Part shown: one piece after another, positions 6,474 to 12,257 of the stretch | How positions within the stretch are numbered: position 1 is the first letter of the stretch | How the letters are laid out: every line of letters begins with the position of its first letter | Source of the DNA: Clostridiales bacterium | Lineage (GTDB): Bacteria > Bacillota > Clostridia > Oscillospirales > Oscillospiraceae | Length of the DNA stretch: 12,257 nt | Assembly (NCBI GenBank): GCA_003516765.1 | Contig: DPCD01000046.1 | Span: 1-12,257 of the forward strand | Reading direction: 5' to 3' | Program-made: the position numbers and the translations under genes | The notes under the pieces: model-generated | Databases searched by the model: none | Told to the model about the DNA's origin: nothing | What the model saw: only the letters and a program-made list of their open reading frames with translations

Positions 6474-6495
6474 CCAAAGGGCCAGACGGTTTCAT
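6460..6495 (-). terminator. intrinsic terminator of the GNAT operon, overlapping the virB4 stop
   Basis: A 13-bp stem (one G-T wobble), ATGAAACCGTTTG (6460-6472) with CAGACGGTTTCAT (6483-6495), encloses a 10-nt loop. Read on the minus strand it is followed by TTTTTTATG, a good rho-independent terminator 37 bp beyond the stop of the 86-aa gene. On the plus strand no T-run follows, so it should terminate mainly minus-strand transcripts. Confidence 0.75.
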
Positions 6496-6531
6496 GGAAG
6501 ATATATCTTTGACTTTGCAGATTCTTTAACA

Positions 6532-6792
6532 TTACGCTGAAAACGCAGGGCGGATATGCTGCTTGACTCCGCTTTTCGCTTCCTGCTGCTTTGCCCAAGT
6601 CACTCTGGTCACTTCTTCAACGAATGCTTTTTCTTTTGCGGAGGCCGAATAATATCGGATACCAAACTGCTGGCAAACATCGAAAAGCAGGTCTGTGTAC
6701 GCAATATCTTCCTGCGTAGGCATTGAAAAATAGCCGCCTGCCTGCGATGCCAATTCGTCGATTGCATATTGTGCATTGTCCTTTTTATCCAT
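6532..6792 (-). CDS. 86-aa protein of unknown function paired with the GNAT gene
   Basis: The start ATG 6792 lies inside the end of the GNAT gene (8-bp overlap) with GAGGAGGAACAGG just upstream, so the two are translated together. I cannot name the family. The protein is mostly helical and charged, with the segments YAIDELASQAGGYFSMPTQE, LLFDVCQQFGIRYYSASAKE and FVEEVTRVTWAKQQ, then a less ordered tail. It has no membrane helix and no ribbon-helix-helix motif of the kind seen in the usual antitoxins of GNAT toxins. The fixed pairing and setting suggest a partner or antitoxin, but that is inference. Confidence 0.7.
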   Translation of the reverse strand: MDKKDNAQYAIDELASQAGGYFSMPTQEDIAYTDLLFDVCQQFGIRYYSASAKEKAFVEEVTRVTWAKQQEAKSGVKQHIRPAFSA

Positions 6793-7330
6793 GTTCCTGT
6801 TCCTCCTCTACTAAGTATTTTGAGAACAGCAGCCAGGCATCCTCGTCTGCAAGCATAAACCGTTTCGGTCCTCCGCTCGCTGCGCTGGGGATACGCTTGG
6901 CACCGAAATCTTCCGCATAATGTTTGGCTAACTCATCTGTTTTTGCATCAAATACCACATCTCCGCGGCATCCGTTGTCAATGGAGAATTTAATGCCAAA
7001 TGCGATCAAAGCTGCACCGATTCCGCAATACTTCCGTTCTGCTTTCTTGGTAAGAACGGGGTTGCTTGCCGGTGCGCTCTCCGCGTAAAGAATGTAGACA
7101 TATGCTTTTCGCCCGGAAATTTGATATGCGGCCAACGCAACCAGTTCTCCATCATCGGTTTTCATCGCATATTTTTCAACAGTTGGGGCTGCCAAAAATG
7201 GAGAGTTCCAATTTGTTTGCCATAGCGGATAATTGTGCGTTGCAGAAATATCCTCTGGTGAAGCTGTGTCGATGCGAACTTGAATGGACGAATTATCGGA
7301 GCAACGAACAATATAGGGTACAAAAATCAT
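6785..7330 (-). CDS. GNAT-family N-acetyltransferase
   Basis: This 181-aa protein has the GNAT layout: strands around GELVALAAYQ and KAYVYILYAES, the acetyl-CoA-binding motif RKYCGIGAALIAFGIKFSID at about 99-118, and a C-terminal AEDFGAKRI segment. It transfers acetyl from acetyl-CoA to an unknown substrate. I chose ATG 7330 (MIFVPYIV) because GGGTG lies about 8 nt upstream; a GTG at 7357 has no ribosome site. The promoter is at 7379-7407 and the terminator at 6460-6495, giving a self-contained two-gene minus-strand unit between virB4 and the next transfer gene. A TacT-like toxin acetylating aminoacyl-tRNA is one possibility, a metabolic or resistance acetyltransferase another. Confidence 0.75.
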   Translation of the reverse strand: MIFVPYIVRCSDNSSIQVRIDTASPEDISATHNYPLWQTNWNSPFLAAPTVEKYAMKTDDGELVALAAYQISGRKAYVYILYAESAPASNPVLTKKAERKYCGIGAALIAFGIKFSIDNGCRGDVVFDAKTDELAKHYAEDFGAKRIPSAASGGPKRFMLADEDAWLLFSKYLVEEEQEHG

Positions 7331-7378
7331 AAAAACATCACCCGCCTTTTCACGCACATAAAAGCATTTTGTATTTTT

Positions 7379-7407
7379 AGTATAACAGTCTTTTTCAAAA
7401 AATACAA
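7379..7407 (-). promoter_or_regulatory. promoter of the GNAT operon
   Basis: On the minus strand, TTGTAT (7402-7407) and TATACT (7379-7384) are separated by 17 bp, about 50 bp upstream of ATG 7330. It lies in the AT-rich gap between the divergent GNAT and DUF6100-like genes. I saw no equally good plus-strand promoter here. Confidence 0.5.
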
Positions 7408-7425
7408 CAGAAAGGAATTTGAACG

Positions 7426-8139
7426 ATGAACGAGGAAAGATTTACAGCAGAAACAAAAAAGATTCAGTCCGTCATTGCCAAAGCTTCGCAGAAAGCAGGC
7501 GCTCTGTCCGCACTTTCTGACGGCGGCAAAATGAATCTGGAAAAATTGCAGCTCACGCTGGAAGAAACCGCATATTTCTTTGAGTCTGCGACGCTCTATC
7601 TGCGCGCCCTCTGCGAAACACAGATGCCGGGCGCTGGCGGATACGGGCGGCGCGACGGGCTGGAGTTCCAGCTCCCGTCCGGGCACATTGAAATCGCGGG
7701 CGCGGGCTGGGTACACATGCAGCTCGATACGCTCCTGCCGCACTGCCGGTATATGCCCGCGACTTGGCTGACGGACACCGTGCGACAGCTTTTGAGCGCG
7801 TATATGCAGCACACGAATTTCCGGCTGCATTTCAAGCAGATGCTTTTGGTGATCGATGAACACAGCGATGTGGACGGGCGGCATGTATTCGATCAGGACA
7901 ACAAAGGGTGGAAAGCCGTGAGCAATGCACTCAAGGGTCTGGTCATTGACGATGACGACCAGTACCATCTATCCGTCCACATGATGTCCAGCCGCAGTGC
8001 GGAGAATGTCTGCCACATCAGTCTGGTGCTGCCGGAATCCGCTGAGGAGTTCTTTCAATATCATCAAAAAGGTATTGCGTATAACCCCTTGGAGCCATCC
8101 GTTTCGTCTTGTTCATCGACCTCTTTTCAGCTGGTCTGA
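7426..8139 (+). CDS. DUF6100/RusA-like protein of the mobile element
   Basis: This 237-aa protein starts at ATG 7426 behind AAGGAA (8 nt spacing). Its N-terminal half is helical; from about 140 it reads LLVIDEHSDVDGRHVFDQDN and then ALKGLVIDDDDQYHLSVHMM, which resembles DUF6100 proteins of Clostridia mobile elements and, more distantly, the D-x-D-N...ALNG...DD pattern of RusA-type Holliday-junction nucleases. A nuclease activity is only a suggestion: RusA needs several acidic residues and I cannot verify the active site. The last residues (SVSSCSSTSFQLV) look unlike a folded domain and may be a run-on. It lies between virB4 and the structured gap ahead of the replication-relaxation gene. Confidence 0.6.
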   Translation: MNEERFTAETKKIQSVIAKASQKAGALSALSDGGKMNLEKLQLTLEETAYFFESATLYLRALCETQMPGAGGYGRRDGLEFQLPSGHIEIAGAGWVHMQLDTLLPHCRYMPATWLTDTVRQLLSAYMQHTNFRLHFKQMLLVIDEHSDVDGRHVFDQDNKGWKAVSNALKGLVIDDDDQYHLSVHMMSSRSAENVCHISLVLPESAEEFFQYHQKGIAYNPLEPSVSSCSSTSFQLV

Positions 8140-8151
8140 GGCTGGGACAAA

Positions 8152-8246
8152 ACCGATGGGTCAAACCGCTTGCAATGTCATACTTTTTTGCGATTTGAAG
8201 CATCTGACGGGCAGCAAAAACCCGGCATCTACGGCTACCCATCGGT
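8152..8246. repeat. long-range 10-bp inverted repeat in the non-coding gap
   Basis: ACCGATGGGT (8152-8161) is the exact reverse complement of ACCCATCGGT (8237-8246). The 75 bp between them hold a T6 run, an inner CGGG/CCCG pair, and two imperfect copies of GCATCT-(G)ACGG. With the palindrome at 8272-8319 this makes the whole 204-bp gap between 8140 and 8343 look structured. It could be a leader RNA or part of a transfer origin; I recognise no known RNA family. Confidence 0.5.
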
Positions 8247-8271
8247 CAAGCAGGCAAAAGTCACGCAGAAG

Positions 8272-8319
8272 CACCGAAATTGTGGTTGCGCCGGAACCGG
8301 CGCAAGCGCAGTTTCGGTG
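8272..8319. repeat. 48-bp near-perfect palindrome before the replication-relaxation gene
   Basis: Two 23-base arms (8272-8294 and 8297-8319) are reverse complements except at three positions, with AA between. As RNA, two of the three differences are G-U pairs and only one is a G-G mismatch. The outer part is CACCGAAA/TTTCGGTG and the core is TTGCGCCGG-AA-CCGGCGCAA. No T-run follows, so it is not a typical plus-strand terminator. It ends 25 bp before ATG 8344. Candidate roles are a transfer-origin hairpin, a replication site, a protein-binding operator, or a translation-controlling leader hairpin. Confidence 0.8.
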
Positions 8320-8343
8320 TCTCGCAGGAAAGCGGGAGCTGCC

Positions 8344-9438
8344 ATGATTTTTACGACCCGCGACCTTGATATCCTGCGCTTTCTCCGCTGGTGCCGCTTT
8401 GTGCTGGCGAAAGATCTGACCGATGTGTTTTCCAAGATTGAGGTTCAGAATCTTGAAATCCTCCGCCTGATAAAACTCTATTTGCCCGCACAAGCCTATA
8501 CGCTGACCGCTGCCGGGAACCGGTTGCTTGACGCCGCCTTTCCAAAACTCCCTGCCGCGGTCGCCCCGGCTTACAAAGCCACTGATACCATCCGCCGCAT
8601 TCGTCAAGCAAAGCTGATGACCACCGCGTATCAGGCGGGCGTTCCTGTTTTTACGACAGATGTTTCCGCGCTGTGCGAACAGGCGATGTTTCTTCCCATG
8701 ATCGCCCGCAATCGCGGTTCTAATCCGTGGGGCAGCACCCGCGTAGCGGCGCTGCTCCATACCGGCGACCTCATGTGCGCGGTCCACTGGGTCAGTCCCG
8801 GCATTGGCTGCGTTGCACTCACAGATGAGCTGACTGCCTTCCAGAATCACACGGCGGCGATCCCCGCAAAGCAGCGCGGTATGATCTTTGCCGCAAATAG
8901 TTATGCGGAGATCCTCTCCGAGCTGGGCGCCGGGCACGAGAACCAACACACGCGCCTGCAAACCTATCGTGAGGTCTACGACCGCTTGACGCTGCCGCTT
9001 TTTCTGCTGCCGTGCAATGACACGGGCTGCTTGCAGCTCCGCATTCTGAGCATACCCAATTACCGCGAACTTCTGGCGAGAATCATCCTGAAGTCGCATT
9101 ACGTTCCGCCGCCCGCGAATCGAACGATGTATGACGCGCTGTATCAAGGTGTGCCGTTCATTATGGCGGCGGACATGAACCTACGTCGCATTGACGCGGC
9201 AGTGGAGGTTGCCCGTTCAGATAGCCTTTCTCAAATCGTGCTGGCTGCGTTTCCCGAACAGGTGGAAGCTGTTCTGAACCGCCGCTACCGCGAAACCGGA
9301 AAGGCGCGTGTCTTTACCATTACGGAATCGGCGCTGCGGGAGCTGCTTGGAAGCACCGCGCCATACGCGCCGCCTGACCTGCCATTTTACACATCGGAAG
9401 GAAGTGTTCTGGATGTTCCGCCTCTCAAAGCTCCTTGA
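8344..9438 (+). CDS. putative replication-relaxation family protein
   Basis: This 364-aa protein starts at ATG 8344 with GCGGGAGC upstream. An earlier in-frame ATG at 8170 would translate the palindrome into a low-quality Cys/Gly/Ala stretch, so I reject it. The N-terminus (FTTRDLDILRFLRWCRFVLA then KDLTDVFSK) resembles the winged-helix opening of replication-relaxation proteins, which are found in Gram-positive plasmids and conjugative elements beside coupling-protein genes. The middle and C-terminal parts (about 100-340) are not recognisable to me beyond mixed alpha/beta character. It overlaps virD4 by 26 bp, so it is co-expressed with the coupling protein and probably helps process or deliver DNA at the transfer origin. 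No relaxase HUH or HxHxH motif is evident. Confidence 0.55.
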   Translation: MIFTTRDLDILRFLRWCRFVLAKDLTDVFSKIEVQNLEILRLIKLYLPAQAYTLTAAGNRLLDAAFPKLPAAVAPAYKATDTIRRIRQAKLMTTAYQAGVPVFTTDVSALCEQAMFLPMIARNRGSNPWGSTRVAALLHTGDLMCAVHWVSPGIGCVALTDELTAFQNHTAAIPAKQRGMIFAANSYAEILSELGAGHENQHTRLQTYREVYDRLTLPLFLLPCNDTGCLQLRILSIPNYRELLARIILKSHYVPPPANRTMYDALYQGVPFIMAADMNLRRIDAAVEVARSDSLSQIVLAAFPEQVEAVLNRRYRETGKARVFTITESALRELLGSTAPYAPPDLPFYTSEGSVLDVPPLKAP

Positions 9439-11446
9439 AAAGCTGGAGGACAAACTGGACGCAAGATTCAAAAGCTGGCTTGCCCGAAACAAAGCCAAAC
9501 TGCCCATGCGCGTGCCAGCCGTGATCGTCGGCTGGTATTTTTACGGGATGTTTCTCAATTCTCTGCGGCTTGGAATTGCATCGACCTTTCACACCGGCGA
9601 GGATGAGATCAAAAGCATCTGGGTGCTGAACCCGTTCAAAAACTGGGGTGCAGTGTTCACTGGCTTTGGGATCGTAACGACGCTGGTGATTATCCTTATC
9701 ATCTGCCTCATCACGAAGAAGGGCTATATCTGGTTCTCCGGTTACAAATACACGCACGACCCGCGCGGGTTTGACATTCTCCCGGACGGCACACATGGCA
9801 CGTCCGGGTTTTTGACAGAGAAAGAAATGCGAGAATTTTTGGAGCTGTCACCTGCGGGCAAAGCGGAGGGCATGATCCTCGGCAAAGTCAAAAAGCATCC
9901 GGATGATCCGGATGCTTACGCACTCTATGCCGCACATCGGATGGTCGCCGGTGACAACAACAATCTGCTCTGTATCGGCGCGCCGGGCAGCGGCAAGTCC
10001 AGAGGCTTTATCATCCCGTTCCTCATGGGCTGCGCAAAGCGCGGCGAGTCCGCATTCATCACGGATGCCAAGGGCGAACTTTTTGAACGTCTTTCCCCGT
10101 ATTTTAGACAACACGGTTTTTATGTGAAAGCGGTGAACTTTCTGGACATGGAACACTCGGACGGTTGGAACTGCCTGTACGGTCTGGACACCCAGCCGCA
10201 GCTCGTGCAGACGGTAGCCAACACGATCGTGCAGAACACGTCAGGACCGAAAGAAGCCAACGACTTCTGGAGCCGGGCGGAGCTGAATTTACTCATGGCG
10301 CTCATTCACTATGTCGTCAATCTGCGCGATGCTAACGGAAATCTTCTCCCCATTGAGCAGCGCGGGCTCGGCGATGTGTACCGCATGATCGCAACGGAGA
10401 GCATTGAGGAAATCAACCGCAGGTTAGCTGCTCTCCCGCCGGAGCATCCGGCCAAATACCCACACGGCCTGTTCCTCAAGGCAAAGGAAAATCTCTGGGG
10501 CAACATCGTCATTGGGCTTGGCAACCGTCTGGCGGTCTTCCAAAGCCGTCTGGTGGATAAGATCACGCGCAACCACGATGTAGACCTTCTGCTCCCCGGC
10601 AAGCGGCCGTGTGTGTACTTTGTCATCATCTCCGCGCAGGACAGCGCGTACCGATTCCTGTCGTCGCTGTTCTTTTCGCTGGCGCTGCCGCAGCTTTCGA
10701 ACTTCGCACGTTTGCAATGCGCGGGCGGGCGGCTGCCGGTGCTGACAAACTTCTGCCTCGACGAATACTGCAACATCGGCTATCTGGACGGCGTAGCGGA
10801 CAGTCTGAACAGCATCCGCGGCTTCAATATGTCCGCGCAGATCGTCGTGCAGAGTCTTTCTCAGTGGCAGGAAAAGTATCCGGGCAAGGAGTGGGAAAAT
10901 CAGCTGGCGACGTTCGACCAGACGCTCTACATGGGCTGCAACGATCTGACGTCTGCAAAATATATTTCGGAGAAATGCGGCAAGGTGACGATCTCCGTCC
11001 TCAATAACCAGATGCCGATGATGCCGCTGTTCTCGCCGGTGTATTCGTCCACGCGCCCGTATTCCCAGACGCGAAGCAACACACAGCGCGATCTAATGAA
11101 CCCCGATGAAGTCCTGCGCTTGGAAAACCGGAAGTGTCTGGCGCTGTTCAAGGGACACAAGCCCGCGCTCCTCTACAAAATGACGCCGGAGGAGCTGCCG
11201 GACTACGCCGGACTCACCACCTGCCGCGTCATTGACTACATCCCGGAGTGGCGGAGAAAAGAAGCCGAGACAGCGCCGCAAAAGAGGCCTCAGGCCCCAG
11301 CACAAAAAGAACCGTCAAACAGTCCAAAACCACCTGTCAAAGAAAAACAGCCAGACCGCAGTGAGCAGCCGCCCGCCTACGATCTGGCTGAGGATGATGA
11401 GATTGGGATGGTGGAGTGTACGGTGGATAGTATCCTGGATATGTAA
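9413..11446 (+). CDS. virD4: VirD4/TraG-family type IV coupling protein
   Basis: This 677-aa protein is the coupling ATPase that brings the relaxosome to the conjugation channel. Start ATG 9413 is preceded by GGAAGGAAG (9396-9404). Two N-terminal membrane segments lie at about 34-55 and 79-100. The nucleotide-binding domain has Walker A GAPGSGKS at 189-196 (K195) and Walker B TNFCLDEYCN with D450-E451; DAKGELFE (about 220) and FNMSAQIVVQSLSQWQEKYP are further family features. Residues about 617-677 are a proline/lysine-rich, then acidic, probably disordered tail (QPPAYDLAEDDE...DSILDM), a plausible docking site for partners. A longer in-frame reading from 9308 overlaps the previous gene and lacks a ribosome site. 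The gene ends at TAA 11444-11446, 34 bp from the convergent 51-aa gene; I see no clear terminator between them. Confidence 0.93.
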   Translation: MFRLSKLLEKLEDKLDARFKSWLARNKAKLPMRVPAVIVGWYFYGMFLNSLRLGIASTFHTGEDEIKSIWVLNPFKNWGAVFTGFGIVTTLVIILIICLITKKGYIWFSGYKYTHDPRGFDILPDGTHGTSGFLTEKEMREFLELSPAGKAEGMILGKVKKHPDDPDAYALYAAHRMVAGDNNNLLCIGAPGSGKSRGFIIPFLMGCAKRGESAFITDAKGELFERLSPYFRQHGFYVKAVNFLDMEHSDGWNCLYGLDTQPQLVQTVANTIVQNTSGPKEANDFWSRAELNLLMALIHYVVNLRDANGNLLPIEQRGLGDVYRMIATESIEEINRRLAALPPEHPAKYPHGLFLKAKENLWGNIVIGLGNRLAVFQSRLVDKITRNHDVDLLLPGKRPCVYFVIISAQDSAYRFLSSLFFSLALPQLSNFARLQCAGGRLPVLTNFCLDEYCNIGYLDGVADSLNSIRGFNMSAQIVVQSLSQWQEKYPGKEWENQLATFDQTLYMGCNDLTSAKYISEKCGKVTISVLNNQMPMMPLFSPVYSSTRPYSQTRSNTQRDLMNPDEVLRLENRKCLALFKGHKPALLYKMTPEELPDYAGLTTCRVIDYIPEWRRKEAETAPQKRPQAPAQKEPSNSPKPPVKEKQPDRSEQPPAYDLAEDDEIGMVECTVDSILDM

Positions 11447-11480
11447 GCGTCTAATATCAAGCCAAAAAGGTCTCTCCGTT

Positions 11481-11636
11481 TTAATCTTTCTCGACATACA
11501 CTTGGATGCGCTCCCTCATCCTGGCAAAAACATCCGTTTCTGCATAACGAGAAGGGCCTGCTGCCGCAGCCTGATCCGCCTCATCCAGCTTCTGCTCTGT
11601 TTCATCCTGAATGGCAGATTTATCGTGAATCATCAT
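11481..11636 (-). CDS. 51-aa mini-antitoxin-like protein, third gene of the phd-relE operon
   Basis: This short gene begins at ATG 11636 (ATGATG), 6 bp after the RelE stop, with GGAG overlapping that stop codon and 9 nt spacing; it ends TAA at 11481. Residues 16-44 (KLDEADQAAA...SRYAETDVFARMRERI) align without gaps to residues 58-86 of the Phd-type antitoxin at the head of the operon (KLQAAEREAE...ERYSSKDVLKAMKDAI), with 10 of 29 identical (K, L, A, A, R, Y, D, V, M, I). That region of Phd-type antitoxins is the toxin-binding tail. The protein lacks the DNA-binding half, so I infer a stand-alone toxin-neutralising tail or a decaying antitoxin copy. No terminator could be identified after it. 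Confidence 0.75.
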   Translation of the reverse strand: MMIHDKSAIQDETEQKLDEADQAAAAGPSRYAETDVFARMRERIQVYVEKD

Positions 11637-11642
11637 ATCGCA

Positions 11643-11954
11643 TCACTCCAACAGCTTTGCATAATTTTTGCGGGCATAAACCACTCTGGCAATCGTCACG
11701 CGCTTTTCAGCTTCCGTCATCCAGTAGAGCATCATGTAGTTCTCGACAAGCAGCTTTCGGTACTCATGCTTTAACGGGCGCAGCGGAGTGTAGGCTGGCT
11801 GCGCATACGGAAAGTCCCGCAGACTTTCTCCAGCTTCGGCCAGCCGCTCCGCGATGCACTCCGCTGCAGACGGATTATTCAATTCCCGTGCAATATACGT
11901 GACGATCTCTACCATGTCCTGCACGGCAGACAGCAAATACTCGACGTTATACAA
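11643..11954 (-). CDS. RelE/ParE-family toxin
   Basis: This 103-aa protein, counted from TTG 11954, has the RelE/ParE fold pattern: the strand YNVEYLLSAVQDMVEIVTYI, a helix to about 50, then EYRKLLVENYMMLYWMTEAE and VTIARVVYARKNYAKLLE, the segment typical of this plasmid-stabilisation family. Members are ribosome-dependent mRNA nucleases (RelE) or gyrase poisons (ParE); which one cannot be told here. The TTG start is preferred because GGAGG lies 8 nt upstream and the family usually starts at a M-Y-x-V-x-Y; the ATG at 11975 would add seven residues. The start falls within the last codons of the antitoxin gene (8-bp overlap). Confidence 0.88.
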   Translation of the reverse strand: MYNVEYLLSAVQDMVEIVTYIARELNNPSAAECIAERLAEAGESLRDFPYAQPAYTPLRPLKHEYRKLLVENYMMLYWMTEAEKRVTIARVVYARKNYAKLLE

Positions 11955-12225
11955 CCTTAGATCCTCCAATGGCATCTTTCATCGCTTTCAGAACATCCTT
12001 GGAGGAATAGCGTTCGCTGGACAGCTCTGCTTCGCGCTCGGCGGCTTGCAGCTTGAAGTAGATTTCACTTTCAAATTGCAGGTTTTCAAACGCTTCCATG
12101 CTCAGAACGACCATATCGCCGTAGCCGTTTTTCGTCAGAAACACCGGCTGCGCGGTTTCGTGGACGGTTTTGGAGATCTCCGCAAAGTTGTTTCTCAGGT
12201 CGGAAACCGGACGGATCATGTTCAT
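11947..12225 (-). CDS. Phd/YefM-family antitoxin
   Basis: This 92-aa protein has the Phd/YefM pattern: MIRPVSDLRNNFAEISKTVH, then QPVFLTKNGYGDMVVLSMEA, forming the DNA-binding dimer domain (1-50), followed by a helical toxin-binding tail (about 52-88). It neutralises the RelE/ParE toxin encoded downstream and normally represses the operon. Start ATG 12225 has a perfect AAGGAGG 8 nt upstream. A TATAAT at 12243-12248 (minus strand) could be the -10 box, but it is very close to the ribosome site and its -35 would lie beyond the window. Confidence 0.9.
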   Translation of the reverse strand: MNMIRPVSDLRNNFAEISKTVHETAQPVFLTKNGYGDMVVLSMEAFENLQFESEIYFKLQAAEREAELSSERYSSKDVLKAMKDAIGGSKVV

Positions 12226-12257
12226 AGTATCAGCCTCCTTGTATTATAAAGTAGTAG

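Noticed and set aside
8170..8343. Upstream extension of the replication-relaxation protein to ATG 8170
   Set aside because: The added 58 residues would be translated from the palindrome and other repeats, giving a Cys/Gly/Ala/Ser-rich stretch, whereas ATG 8344 has a ribosome site and begins at the domain.
8161..9147. Long minus-strand open frame (328 aa) opposite the replication-relaxation gene
   Set aside because: It has no ribosome site, no recognisable motif and a Cys/Arg-rich composition; it mirrors the codon pattern of the plus-strand gene and runs through the palindrome.
11447..11480. Possible terminator between virD4 and the convergent 51-aa gene
   Set aside because: A T5/A5 run and short complementary bits are present, but no stem of useful length could be formed on either strand.
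1..12257. CRISPR array, tRNA/rRNA genes, insertion sequences or transposase genes
   Set aside because: I saw no regularly spaced repeats, no tRNA-like cloverleaf, and no transposase or integrase motifs in the supported genes.

Overview
The window looks like part of an integrative and conjugative element (or conjugative plasmid) from a moderately GC-rich Gram-positive bacterium, most likely a gut Clostridia such as an Oscillospiraceae/Ruminococcaceae relative. The grounds are strong AAGGAGG-type ribosome sites, SigA-type TTGAAA/TATAAT promoters, GTG and TTG starts, and a Gram-positive type IV secretion gene set (NlpC/P60 peptidoglycan hydrolase, PrgI-like membrane protein, VirB4 ATPase, VirD4 coupling protein). 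No phylogenetic test was possible.

Plus strand, transfer genes: a 5'-truncated NlpC/P60 hydrolase (1-1158); a small XRE-type HTH protein (1169-1438); a PrgI-like two-helix membrane protein (1428-1733); a small protein resembling the TraC/VirB4 N-terminal domain (1730-2404); a complete VirB4 ATPase (4509-6473); a DUF6100/RusA-like protein (7426-8139); a putative replication-relaxation protein (8344-9438); and a VirD4/TraG coupling protein (9413-11446). Neighbours mostly overlap or lie close together, as in one operon, except where minus-strand cassettes or a structured 204-bp gap separate them.

Minus strand, toxin-antitoxin (TA)-type cassettes: three blocks of small genes face the transfer genes. 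Block 1 (2405-4494) holds hicAB, an orphan MNT nucleotidyltransferase, and a DUF3791/DUF3990/DUF3791-like trio. Block 2 (6460-7407) holds a GNAT acetyltransferase with an 86-aa partner. Block 3 (11481-end) holds a Phd/YefM antitoxin, a RelE/ParE toxin and a 51-aa protein. Hairpins acting as minus-strand terminators sit exactly at the 3' ends of the plus-strand genes bordering blocks 1 and 2.

Most notable: (i) two of the toxins are sandwiched in an antitoxin / toxin / second antitoxin-like order. The 51-aa protein after RelE aligns without gaps to the C-terminal toxin-binding tail of the Phd protein, and the 71-aa protein after the ADP-ribosyltransferase-like DUF3990 protein aligns to the DUF3791 protein. 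(ii) A 48-bp near-perfect palindrome, next to a second long-range inverted repeat, fills the only sizeable non-coding stretch just ahead of the relaxation-type gene. (iii) Two minus-strand promoters in block 1 are near copies of each other.
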